A stretch of DNA of 64,000 bases from positions 3,174,314 to 3,238,313 of the forward strand of contig NZ_CP036271.1 of the NCBI RefSeq assembly GCF_007745175.1, read 5' to 3'. Below, one piece after another: positions 45,348 to 52,228 of the stretch. This DNA comes from Caulifigura coniformis (GTDB lineage: Bacteria; Planctomycetota; Planctomycetia; Planctomycetales; Planctomycetaceae). Position numbers and translations under genes: made by a program. Under the pieces are notes generated by a model. The model did no database searches and was not told the origin of the DNA. It saw only the letters and a program-made list of their open reading frames with translations. Within the stretch, counting starts at the first letter, position 1, and every line of letters begins with the position of its first letter.

Positions 45348-46427
45348 ATGCTTCAGGCGACTGTCAGGCTGCATGATGCGGACGCGGAGTGGGCGGCATG
45401 GAACGCACGTCAGATCTCGACCTATCAGCCGCGGCACGTGCCGCCGGAGCGCCGCGAGCATTACGCGGCGACGACCTCGCTCAGGCAGTTCTATCTGGAC
45501 TGCAGCGAGGGGCGGTGGGAGCCGGTCGGACGGAAGAAGGGGCGATCCAAGGGGACCGTGGACAAGGAGCGGCAGGCGCTCAATCGTTGGGAGAAGTACA
45601 CCAGGCCGGAGGACTGGCCGAGCAACAAAGCCTGGCCGGGGCCGAATCTGGCGATGATCGAGACGATCTCGGCCGAGTGGTTTTCGGATCTGTACGACAA
45701 GATGCTGGCAGGAGGGCTCTCGAACGGATCGGTCAAATCGACCCGGTCTCATCTGAATGTCCTCATCAATCATGCGACCGCTGTGAAGGCGATCCTCAAA
45801 TCGCCGCAGACGCGCGCGATCGAGAATCGGGACCTCAAGAAACGGATCTACACGCCGGACGAGGTCACGAAGATCTTCACCGTCTTCGAGGCGGTCAATC
45901 ACAAGCTGGCGATTGCGTTCTGGGTCGCCCTGCATGTGGGGCCCCGGGCCGAAGATCTGTTCACCCTGCGAAAGTCGGACGTCATTCAGGACACGCGCGG
46001 CCGAAGGCTGATCGAGTTCGAGGCGAGGAAGACGGCCAAGTTGCAGGCGATTCCGATTTCAGACGAAACCTGGCAGTGGATCCAGCCACTCACGTCGGGG
46101 GACTCGCCGTACCTGTTTCACGACCTGACGTCACCGCAGGCACTCAATCCAGAGAAGAGCTATCGGGCGCGGGCGCGAAACTCGCTTGTGAAGCAGCTCC
46201 TGGCCAGCGTCGGCATCACCGACGTCGATCGACCGTGGCAGATCGCTCGGCGGACCTGCAACGAGCGGTACGAGTCGCACAGACCCGGAGTCGGGGAATT
46301 CATCACCGGCCACGGAAAGCAGGGGGTCAACGCCCGCAGCTACCGCGAGCCCACCGAGGCGGTACACGAGGCGGTCAGGACGTTGCCGCCGTACACACAA
46401 CTGGAGAGACAGCTTCGCCTGTTTTAG
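45348..46427 (+). CDS. int: Tyrosine recombinase/integrase
   Basis: 359 residues, starting after AGAGGA. Residues about 40-160 are the SAM-like core-binding domain; about 165-345 the catalytic domain. Expected active-site residues: Arg200 in HVGPRAEDLF, Lys228 in ARKTAK, Arg301 in QIARRT (the usual first His of the HxxR box appears as Gln298), His322 in GHGKQG, and the nucleophile Tyr332 in NARSYREP. It should integrate and excise the element, probably at tRNA-Phe. Terminator-like hairpins follow immediately. Confidence 0.92.
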   Translation: MLQATVRLHDADAEWAAWNARQISTYQPRHVPPERREHYAATTSLRQFYLDCSEGRWEPVGRKKGRSKGTVDKERQALNRWEKYTRPEDWPSNKAWPGPNLAMIETISAEWFSDLYDKMLAGGLSNGSVKSTRSHLNVLINHATAVKAILKSPQTRAIENRDLKKRIYTPDEVTKIFTVFEAVNHKLAIAFWVALHVGPRAEDLFTLRKSDVIQDTRGRRLIEFEARKTAKLQAIPISDETWQWIQPLTSGDSPYLFHDLTSPQALNPEKSYRARARNSLVKQLLASVGITDVDRPWQIARRTCNERYESHRPGVGEFITGHGKQGVNARSYREPTEAVHEAVRTLPPYTQLERQLRLF

Positions 46428-46436
46428 GCGCGGAGC

Positions 46437-46505
46437 AGAGTCGTTCGGCGAGGTTGAGCACGGTTTTAGCCCGCCAGTGTTCCCGAAACCGAACGACTCT
46501 TTTTG
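46437..46505 (+). terminator. Long-loop terminator-like hairpin 1
   Basis: AGAGTCGTTCGG (46437-46448) pairs perfectly with CCGAACGACTCT (46489-46500) around a 40-base loop and is followed by five Ts. The long loop could itself be a structured RNA. It follows the recombinase gene by 9 bp. Confidence 0.75.
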
Positions 46506-46514
46506 TAGATGGAC

Positions 46515-46572
46515 CCGCCCCCAGGTCTCCGATGACGCTGGAGGTGTGTCGCCTCAGCCTGGGGGCGGTTTT
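46515..46572 (+). terminator. Long-loop terminator-like hairpin 2
   Basis: CCGCCCCCAGG (46515-46525) pairs with CCTGGGGGCGG (46558-46568) around a 32-base loop, followed by TTTTC. It comes only 10 bp after hairpin 1 and has the same architecture. Confidence 0.75.
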
Positions 46573-46725
46573 CTTACACGTGCGAAGTGCCAGAGAGGAC
46601 GGCGATCGCGACATCCTCCAACCACGCCGCCGTGGGATGGCCCGCGCGCGGCGGTGTGGGACGACCGATCCAGGCGGCGCGGGGGACGTCCCGCGCTCTG
46701 CTGACAACGACGGAAGGGGGCTTTC

Positions 46726-47193
46726 GTGCACCTTCTGAAAGACGACCCGCTGTTGCTGGGCATTGTCGTGGGCGCCGAGCTGGGGGAGGAGGACTCCTTC
46801 TGCCCCGAGCTGGCGCCGCCGGCCAAAGTCGACCGCATCATTCTGCGAGTTGGCCGGCGAGGTTGCCGGCTTGAGAAGGATGAAGAGATCAGCGCCCAGT
46901 ACGTGAAGGCGCGGATCTTGTCGCTGCGTCTTCAGGATCTCCGCGGCGATCGATCGGTGGCCACCGCCGGAGAGCTGCAAGTCGGGGCCATGACGGCCCG
47001 TCTCGTCCTGGCTCTTGGATTCATCTCAGGGGCGACGGCGACGTGGGCGATGTTCGCCGCCGCGCGAGATTGGCGGCTCGCCGTCGCGTTGGGCCTCGGG
47101 AGCGCCGTTGTCGCGGGCATCGCCGAAGTGATCCTGACTCTCGATTCCGCGGCCGACCTGCCGGGACAGGAGGACAGCACGCATGTCGGGTGA
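46726..47193 (+). CDS. Membrane protein of unknown function
   Basis: 155 residues from a GTG at 46726 with GGAAGGGGG upstream. Residues 1-85 are soluble and mixed (LLLGIVVGAELGEEDSFCPE; KVDRIILRVGRRGCRLEKDE); two membrane helices follow (ARLVLALGFISGATATWAMF; LAVALGLGSAVVAGIAEVIL). First gene of a long run of overlapping small genes on the plus strand. The family is unknown. Confidence 0.7.
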   Translation: MHLLKDDPLLLGIVVGAELGEEDSFCPELAPPAKVDRIILRVGRRGCRLEKDEEISAQYVKARILSLRLQDLRGDRSVATAGELQVGAMTARLVLALGFISGATATWAMFAAARDWRLAVALGLGSAVVAGIAEVILTLDSAADLPGQEDSTHVG

Positions 47194-47410
47194 TTCGCGA
47201 CTGATGAGGTTCGTCTGCCTCGCGATGGACGGAGCCAGGCCGGATGCCACCGAGCGGCAGAAGGGAGCGCGGGCCTTGGCGATCGCGATTGCTGCATGGA
47301 CTCCGACGTTGACCAAGGAGGAGGCCGAGGGGGCTTCGTTGTTGGTGATCGAGGCGATGGTGCGACCGCAGGAGTGCCGGGATCTGCTCGGACTCCCGGC
47401 CGGTGAGTGA
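47183..47410 (+). CDS. Small protein of unknown function
   Basis: 75 residues, mostly helical (RQKGARALAIAIAAWTPTLT; ASLLVIEAMV), from an ATG with a perfect AGGAGG upstream. It overlaps the preceding gene by 11 bp, pointing to co-transcription. No motif is recognised. Confidence 0.65.
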   Translation: MSGDSRLMRFVCLAMDGARPDATERQKGARALAIAIAAWTPTLTKEEAEGASLLVIEAMVRPQECRDLLGLPAGE

Positions 47411-47741
47411 TTTCATTCCGCGCGAAATGGAGGGGCCGATGCCGCTGCCTTACCCCGATGCCCACGTGATGGTGGGGCCGAGGTCGACGCAGATTCTGCG
47501 GTTCAGGGGGCGACGTTTCGTCCCTCTGCTCCGCACGTGCCTGCATTGTCGCGAGAGCGTGACGGTCCCCATGAACGTCTTCCTCTCGCTCGTCGAGCTT
47601 CGGTCGCGAGTCTGCAAGCCACTCCGTTGCGTCTGTTCGACCTGCTTGCCGCTGTTCTGCGCGGATCCAGAAGAGCTCCACCACCGTCGGTGGGCCAGTC
47701 TCGTTCCATTCGAGCTCAAGTCGGAGGCCTCCGTTCCATGA
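47403..47741 (+). CDS. Small zinc-ribbon-like protein (paralogue A)
   Basis: 112 residues from a GTG that lies 8 bp before the previous stop. Four Cys suit a zinc ribbon: RTCLHCRESVTVPMNVF and PLRCVCSTCLPLF. The spacing and the P-x-x-V-F and P-L-R landmarks recur in the protein at 48825-49151, so the two are diverged copies flanking the sigma-factor gene. Role unknown; nucleic acid or RNA polymerase contact is a guess from context. Confidence 0.7.
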   Translation: MSDFIPREMEGPMPLPYPDAHVMVGPRSTQILRFRGRRFVPLLRTCLHCRESVTVPMNVFLSLVELRSRVCKPLRCVCSTCLPLFCADPEELHHRRWASLVPFELKSEASVP

Positions 47742-47851
47742 CTCAGTCGACCTACCGCCGGTACCAGGTCTCGATCCAGGCGTCGTTCATCCTGATGCGT
47801 GCCCGGATCCAGCGGCGCGCGAAACGTGATCGTCGGAAGGCCAAGCGATAG
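47738..47851 (+). CDS. 37-residue basic protein
   Basis: Starts by four-base overlap (ATGA) with the preceding stop and encodes a helical, strongly basic peptide (MTQSTYRRYQVSIQASFILM, then RARIQRRAKRDRRKAKR). The frame is open upstream, but the coupled ATG is the natural start. Possibly nucleic-acid binding by charge. Short ORF, so confidence is moderate. Confidence 0.55.
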   Translation: MTQSTYRRYQVSIQASFILMRARIQRRAKRDRRKAKR

Positions 47852-47916
47852 CGATGAAGCATGACGCTGCTCGGAACCCGTTTCTCAATCCCTTCGCCGC
47901 GTGACCGGTCCTCGCG

Positions 47917-48819
47917 ATGGCCAGACCTTCACTCATCAACCGCAACCACGAGGAGCGACTGTGGTCGGCCTTTCAACACGCGCGTGGCTCCGCAGAGCGA
48001 AACGCCCTGGTCGAACTGTATCACCCGCTCGTGCGAATTGTTGCTGCCCAGGTCATCAAGCGACTGCCCGCCGGCGGCGCTGTCTCTCGGGACGATCTGG
48101 AGCAGGAGGGGATGTTCGGGTTGTTTCGGGCCATCGATCGCTTCGACGCTGGCCGCGGGTACCGGTTCTCGACGTTCGGCGTGTCTCGCATCAGGGGCGC
48201 CATGCTCGACTCACTGCGGGAACTGGATCACGTTCCGCGACTCGAGCGAGTGAGGGAGCGTTCCGGGGAGGCGACTCCACGCAAGCTCGGGCAGCTCGCG
48301 GGCCTCACCGCGGACAGGTTGGTAGAGCGATCCAACGATCACGCCCGGGACGACGACTTTTGGCGAGAGCAGCTTCAGGGGATAGGCAGCCGGGACCGTC
48401 TCATCGTCCTGCTGCACTTTCGTGAAGGCTTGCCGATGTGGGAGGTCGGCAGGTCAGTGGGACTCAGCGAGTCCCGCGTCTCGCAGGTCATCAGCGGAGT
48501 TTGCCGCCAGCTGCGAAGCAAGTCGGAGGCGCCGCCAGTGTTCTCAACGCCCGTGCCTGAAAGAGTGGCACGGGGCCCAAGGGTTCGGAGGCCGAAGGTC
48601 ATCTCCATGGCTCAGCACCAGTCAACAAGTTCGCTTTCGCAAAGTGATGGCGACCTCACCGATTTGCTCGAACGGATTACCGTCGCCCAGATCGACTCCC
48701 AGATGCGGCAATGCGAGACACGCCTCAAAGCCTGGGCGGCTCTCCGCGTGCTGATCGAACAACGCGATCTGGAACGTGCCACGTCGCTCTTGACCTCCAG
48801 CACCGCGAGCGTGGCGTGA
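47917..48819 (+). CDS. FliA/WhiG-type sigma factor with C-terminal extension
   Basis: 300 residues. Residues about 28-108 match sigma regions 2.1-2.4 of the FliA family: RNALVELYHPLVRIVAAQVI, SRDDLEQEGMFGLFRAIDRF, and RIRGAMLDSLRELDHVPR. Region 3 is shortened; residues about 155-203 form region 4 (RLIVLLHFREGLPMWEVGRS, then SESRVSQVISGVCRQLR). Residues 206-300 are an unrelated extension with a helical end (SQMRQCETRLKAWAALRVLI). It should redirect RNA polymerase to the element's own promoters. The host flagellar sigma is not in the window. Confidence 0.93.
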   Translation: MARPSLINRNHEERLWSAFQHARGSAERNALVELYHPLVRIVAAQVIKRLPAGGAVSRDDLEQEGMFGLFRAIDRFDAGRGYRFSTFGVSRIRGAMLDSLRELDHVPRLERVRERSGEATPRKLGQLAGLTADRLVERSNDHARDDDFWREQLQGIGSRDRLIVLLHFREGLPMWEVGRSVGLSESRVSQVISGVCRQLRSKSEAPPVFSTPVPERVARGPRVRRPKVISMAQHQSTSSLSQSDGDLTDLLERITVAQIDSQMRQCETRLKAWAALRVLIEQRDLERATSLLTSSTASVA

Positions 48820-48824
48820 ATCCC

Positions 48825-49151
48825 ATGAGCCAATCCCACACCGATGAAAAGCGGCCGTGGCCGCGGGACGTCTACACGATCGTCGCTCCGCGGGCGCGTG
48901 AGATCGAGCATTTCGTGGACGCCAAGTCGATCCCCATGCACCGTCACTGCATGTGCTGCGGCGAGGTGACCTCGCTGCCAGTCCAGGTGTTTGAAGCATC
49001 ACGGACCTGTCCGACCCGCGGCAGCCGACCGCTGCGAACGCTCTGCGTCATCTGCCTCGATCAGTTCCGACGAATTAGTTCCGTAAGTGCCGACCAGATC
49101 CGCGCCGGCATCGCGCAGTCCTACGCGACGTGGAAGGGATGGGCCGCCTGA
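48825..49151 (+). CDS. Small zinc-ribbon-like protein (paralogue B)
   Basis: 108 residues from the ATG at 48825; a GTG at 48816 would overlap the sigma stop by four bases (GTGA) and is a real alternative. Cys pairs in HRHCMCCGEVTSLPVQVF and PLRTLCVICLDQF align with those of the protein at 47403-47741, including P-x-x-V-F and P-L-R. Probably a zinc ribbon. Its stop shares one base with the next start (TGATG). Confidence 0.7.
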   Translation: MSQSHTDEKRPWPRDVYTIVAPRAREIEHFVDAKSIPMHRHCMCCGEVTSLPVQVFEASRTCPTRGSRPLRTLCVICLDQFRRISSVSADQIRAGIAQSYATWKGWAA

Positions 49152-49483
49152 TGACGCAAGAGGCCGTTTTGAAGGCATTGCTGAAACTCGTCGGTGAGAA
49201 GGGATCCGCCGGCGCGACCCTTCACCGATATGCCGCAATCGATCCCGACCACCGATATGAATCGGAATCGTGGAGCGGGACGCTGCGAGTTGAGCTCGAC
49301 GTTGAACCCGAGCCGATCACCGCCACGGTGGTGGAAGCCAGGTCGGGCGAGATCCTGATCCAGAAGCTGAGGGCCGAGCTGAAGAAGGCCATTCACGCGC
49401 GGGCGTTCGCGCGGAAACAGCAGTCCCTCGATGCGCCACGCCGGCGTATCGGCCAGGTCCTTTGTTTGGAGCATCGGCCATGA
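49151..49483 (+). CDS. Unknown protein, MTQE start (first of two)
   Basis: 110 residues from the ATG at 49151, which overlaps the preceding stop. Opening helix MTQEAVLKALLKLVGEKG; then a beta-rich middle (SGTLRVELDVEPEPITATVV) and a basic C-terminus (KAIHARAFARKQQSLDAPRR). I do not recognise the family. Part of the overlapping gene run. Confidence 0.65.
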   Translation: MTQEAVLKALLKLVGEKGSAGATLHRYAAIDPDHRYESESWSGTLRVELDVEPEPITATVVEARSGEILIQKLRAELKKAIHARAFARKQQSLDAPRRRIGQVLCLEHRP

Positions 49484-49776
49484 CGCAAGAAGAAATGTGG
49501 CAGGCGATGAAAGCCTGGGCCAGTGAGCAACACGAGCCGCTGCAGGTCGCGGTGACTCGCCCCGAGCTGATTTTCCTTTTGGACACGACTCATTTCGTGC
49601 TGGCGACGACGCCAGATCTATCGGACGTCGACCGGGCGGAAATGCTGCAGCTCGCTTCTCGCCTTCGCGGGTTCATCCCTGCCGAGTTTCGCGACGTGAA
49701 TCTTGATGGCCTGCCGCAGCCGGCAGAAGCGTCAACGGACGTCCCGGCCGGGCCGCCAGCGGAGGTCGAATCATGA
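49480..49776 (+). CDS. Unknown protein, MTQE start (second of two)
   Basis: 98 residues from the ATG at 49480, overlapping the preceding stop by four bases (ATGA). It also opens with MTQEE, followed by MWQAMKAWASEQHEPLQVAV and FLLDTTHFVLATTPDLSDVD; the tail is Pro/Ala-rich. No known domain was recognised, and likeness to its neighbour is limited to the first residues. Confidence 0.65.
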   Translation: MTQEEMWQAMKAWASEQHEPLQVAVTRPELIFLLDTTHFVLATTPDLSDVDRAEMLQLASRLRGFIPAEFRDVNLDGLPQPAEASTDVPAGPPAEVES

Positions 49777-50366
49777 AACAGGGACTCGTCACACGGGAGC
49801 GCCTCGAGGAGTTCACCCGCGACCACGTCACCTGGGTCGAGAAATGTGTTGCCGACGGCGACCACGCCGACTGGATGCCTCACCTGTCCGTCCTCTGCAC
49901 AAACATGAAGGGGGAGGAGTCCGTGACGATGATGGCGCTGGCGATTCCCTTCAATACCTCGAAGGAGAAGGTCGACGCCATGCGATGGGCGGGGCTGCAG
50001 GTTTTTCAGGACCTGAAGGCTCCCACGATGTTTGTCCTTTCGGTCGGAGCCTGGGTTGCACCTGAGGCGTCCTGTGAGCCGAAGGATCATCCGGACCGCG
50101 GCGAGTGCCTGATCGTCTGCGGCATGAGCATCGTCAATGGCGAGGCGGCCTACGCCTTTCACAGCGCGACGTGCCACAGGTCCGCGAGCAACAAGCTCAT
50201 TGCCGGTCCGTTTCATCGGATCGAAGGCGCCGCTCTGCCTCTGATGCGGCACGTCTACAGCGGCTGGGCCGCGCCCGCGATGGCGTCTGGGCAGGCTGTT
50301 CCGCCCAGCGGCGCACCCGGACTCTTCACGCGGCCGATCGGCAAGGCCAAGGAGGCGTCTGTCTGA
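49773..50366 (+). CDS. Unknown protein
   Basis: 197 residues, again started by an ATGA overlap. An alpha/beta fold of about 150 residues (DWMPHLSVLCTNMKGEESVT; MFVLSVGAWVAPEASCEPKD; ECLIVCGMSIVNGEAAYAFH) is followed by a Pro/Ala-rich C-terminus. The family is unknown. It is the last gene of the coupled run before the second tRNA, which begins 7 bp after its stop. Confidence 0.68.
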   Translation: MKQGLVTRERLEEFTRDHVTWVEKCVADGDHADWMPHLSVLCTNMKGEESVTMMALAIPFNTSKEKVDAMRWAGLQVFQDLKAPTMFVLSVGAWVAPEASCEPKDHPDRGECLIVCGMSIVNGEAAYAFHSATCHRSASNKLIAGPFHRIEGAALPLMRHVYSGWAAPAMASGQAVPPSGAPGLFTRPIGKAKEASV

Positions 50367-50372
50367 GTCAGG

Positions 50373-50448
50373 GGAGACGTAGCTCAATCGGTAGAGCGCC
50401 GCGGTGTGCAGACCGCGGAGGTTGGTGGTTCGAGTCCATCCGTCTTCA
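50373..50448 (+). tRNA. Cys-like tRNA (GCA) with atypical anticodon arm
   Basis: 76 bases: acceptor GGAGACG with CGTCTTC (one G-T), D-arm GCTC/GAGC, T-arm GGTGG/CCATC with loop TTCGAGT. The anticodon arm is odd: a 6-bp stem (CCGCGG with CCGCGG) encloses an eight-base loop TGTGCAGA. The best reading is anticodon GCA after T, i.e. Cys, but the extra pair and extra loop base make decoding uncertain. It could be a functional phage tRNA, a suppressor-like variant or a pseudogene. Confidence 0.75.
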
Positions 50449-50546
50449 TTGAGGTTGTTCGTGTTGCGGAATGGACCCCGCGGCCAGTCGAAGAATCAGC
50501 AGACGTTGCACGGATGCGACGTCTGCTGCATGGGAAGGAATTCCAA

Positions 50547-50741
50547 ATGCTCACGCTCACGCGCAAGCCAGGCGAACGAATCATTCTCGATGGTGGGATC
50601 ACCATCGTCATCGGGGAGATCCGAGGTCAGAAGGTGAAGGTCAGCATCGACGCACCGAAGGGCCAGCGCATTGCCCGCGAGGAGCGTTGGGGACTGGGTC
50701 CGGCATCGCCGGACGCGACAGAAACCCGAGCAGCATCTTGA
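50547..50741 (+). CDS. csrA: CsrA/RsmA-type carbon storage regulator
   Basis: 64 residues from the ATG at 50547 with GGAAGGAA upstream. The start MLTLTRKPGERIILDGGITI and the KVSIDAPKGQRIAREE block are canonical; the RNA-contact residues Leu4 and Arg44 are both kept, so GGA-motif RNA binding should work. The C-terminal 15 residues extend beyond the standard CsrA end. It represses or stabilises mRNAs by binding near ribosome sites. In an integrated element, it may bind host or element mRNAs. Confidence 0.95.
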   Translation: MLTLTRKPGERIILDGGITIVIGEIRGQKVKVSIDAPKGQRIAREERWGLGPASPDATETRAAS

Positions 50742-50753
50742 CGGAGGCTTGGC

Positions 50754-52028
50754 ATGGAAGCCTCCGGCGCCAATCGTCCGAGCCCCTGGCTCCGGCGGCT
50801 GGATCTCATCAAATCAATTTCGTTCCGCACGATCGCGGACGAGATTAACGCCCGCCGCCTGCGGGGGTTCAACGTTCGCCTGCTCGATCCGAAGCAGGCG
50901 AAGGAGATCCCCCGACTGGCCAAGCGGGCCGCGACGGAGGGTGGCGTGCTGAAAAGCCTGCCGCCAGACCTGCGCGCGTCAGGGCCACGGATGCAGCGAG
51001 TCCTGCTGGCGCTCCACTCGAAGATTGGAGCGAACCCGAGTTGGGTCGTCCGTAAGGCGCTGATCGCGAGGGAGATGGGTCTCAGTGATGATGCGACCGC
51101 AGAACGCGGTATTCGGGATCTGGAAGAATCCGACATCATCCACGTGACCCGACGGGAAAGGGAGCCCCGGACCGGTGGTCAGGGGCCGAGCGAGTACCGG
51201 ATAATCTGGGCGACGGTGAAAGACCTGGCACTGAACCAGGGCGCTCAACCGTCGCTCTTTATTGAGCGGGATCTCGCGGCCGCGTCGAGCGGCCGGCCGG
51301 ACAAGTCGTCCGGGCGTGGTCCCAGGAGCCGGGAGGCGCCCCCGCACAGTGCGGAGGCGCCCCCTCATTATGCGGGGGCGGGTCCGCATTATGCGGAGGC
51401 GCCTCCGCATAATGCGGGGGCGCTTATAGTAGACCCGCGTGCGCGCGTCTCTCCTTTTCACTCTCCCATTCATCCCTCCTCCTCATGCCCGCCGGAGCGG
51501 AGCGAGGAGGAGGGTGATTGGTCTCGAATCCGAGACAGGCTGCGGGCCTACGGCCTCGGCAGCCATCGGCAAACCGCCCGCGAAGCCCGCGACGGCGGCT
51601 GGACTGCGGCCCAGGTCGACGCGCTGCTCGATCGCTGCGAGCAGCACACGATCGTCGCCGGGAAGGTCCGCATCCAGGCGTGGCCGGCGGGGGCAGTGTG
51701 GTGGCAGCTGCGGAACGCTTCGCCGGGCGCACTGATCACGATGCAGCACAGCGAAACCTATCGCCGTGCCAAGCGTGACCAGGACCTGAAGGCGGAACAG
51801 GAACGCGAACGAAAGGCGCATGCAGAGCGGGCGGCCGAGCTCGCCCCGATCAACGAGGCCCTGCTTGTGCTGTCGCTGGAGCAGGTCCGCGAACTGGTCG
51901 ATCGACTCCCCAAAGAGATGCGCCCCCATGCGGTCGCCGATCTGCGCGAGGGACGTGATCCACGTGAGCGGGTGCTGCTGCGGACGGCCTTGTTGGCGCT
52001 GCTGGAGAAGGGAGCGCCGGTCCGATGA
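50754..52028 (+). CDS. Winged-helix protein with internal iterons, possible replication initiator
   Basis: 424 residues starting 12 bp after csrA. Residues about 80-145 look like a winged helix (LIAREMGLSDDATAERGIRD, then DIIHVTRRER). A low-complexity linker contains four heptapeptide repeats (consensus APPHYAG/E, residues 195-222) encoded by the 21-bp iterons. The C-terminal half is helical (TAAQVDALLDRCEQHTIVAG; ELAPINEALLVLSLEQVREL). The arrangement - DNA-binding N-terminus, origin-like repeats in the middle of the gene, then a loader-like part - parallels phage lambda O. Initiator function is inference. Confidence 0.72.
   Translation: MEASGANRPSPWLRRLDLIKSISFRTIADEINARRLRGFNVRLLDPKQAKEIPRLAKRAATEGGVLKSLPPDLRASGPRMQRVLLALHSKIGANPSWVVRKALIAREMGLSDDATAERGIRDLEESDIIHVTRREREPRTGGQGPSEYRIIWATVKDLALNQGAQPSLFIERDLAAASSGRPDKSSGRGPRSREAPPHSAEAPPHYAGAGPHYAEAPPHNAGALIVDPRARVSPFHSPIHPSSSCPPERSEEEGDWSRIRDRLRAYGLGSHRQTAREARDGGWTAAQVDALLDRCEQHTIVAGKVRIQAWPAGAVWWQLRNASPGALITMQHSETYRRAKRDQDLKAEQERERKAHAERAAELAPINEALLVLSLEQVRELVDRLPKEMRPHAVADLREGRDPRERVLLRTALLALLEKGAPVR
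51336..51419. repeat. Four tandem 21-bp iterons with 34-bp palindrome, candidate origin
   Basis: Units at 51336-51356, 51357-51377, 51378-51398 and 51399-51419, each in frame with the gene, with consensus GCGCCNCCGCATTATGCGGRG; each contains the inverted core CGCATTATGCG or a variant. Units 3 and 4 form a perfect 34-bp palindrome centred between 51400 and 51401. A pyrimidine-only-like tract (51448-51486) follows. Iterons plus skewed tract suggest a replication origin. Confidence 0.75.
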
Positions 52029-52228
52029 CTGAGTCCATCCGCTTCAGCTTGAAGGCGAAGAACGTCGAGTTCGAATTTGACGGCCCGCCCGAGGAGTTTT
52101 CCAAGCTGATCGCCACGGCTGCGGAGAAGCTGGCCGACGCGGTTTCGCGGGTCGCGAAAGAGAAGGGGCACGACAGCGAGTCACGCAGCCCCTTTGGTTT
52201 CCAGCCAAGCTCGGGAGGCCTGTCGTGA
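52025..52228 (+). CDS. Small unknown protein
   Basis: 67 residues, started by an ATGA overlap with the winged-helix gene. Short alpha/beta part (MTESIRFSLKAKNVEFEFDG, then EEFSKLIATAAEKLADAVS) and an unstructured Ser/Gly-rich end. Strict overlap on both sides supports it as a real gene. Function unknown. Confidence 0.6.
   Translation: MTESIRFSLKAKNVEFEFDGPPEEFSKLIATAAEKLADAVSRVAKEKGHDSESRSPFGFQPSSGGLS

Noticed and set aside
45389-46738. 449-codon frame overlapping the recombinase
   Set aside because: Plus-strand shadow frame; the recombinase has all catalytic residues.
50429-50447. attR copy of tRNA-Phe in the 3' part of the second tRNA
   Set aside because: The T-arm and acceptor sequences differ at many positions from tRNA-Phe; only general tRNA likeness.
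51336-51419. CRISPR-like repeats
   Set aside because: Contiguous 21-bp units without spacers, in frame inside a gene.
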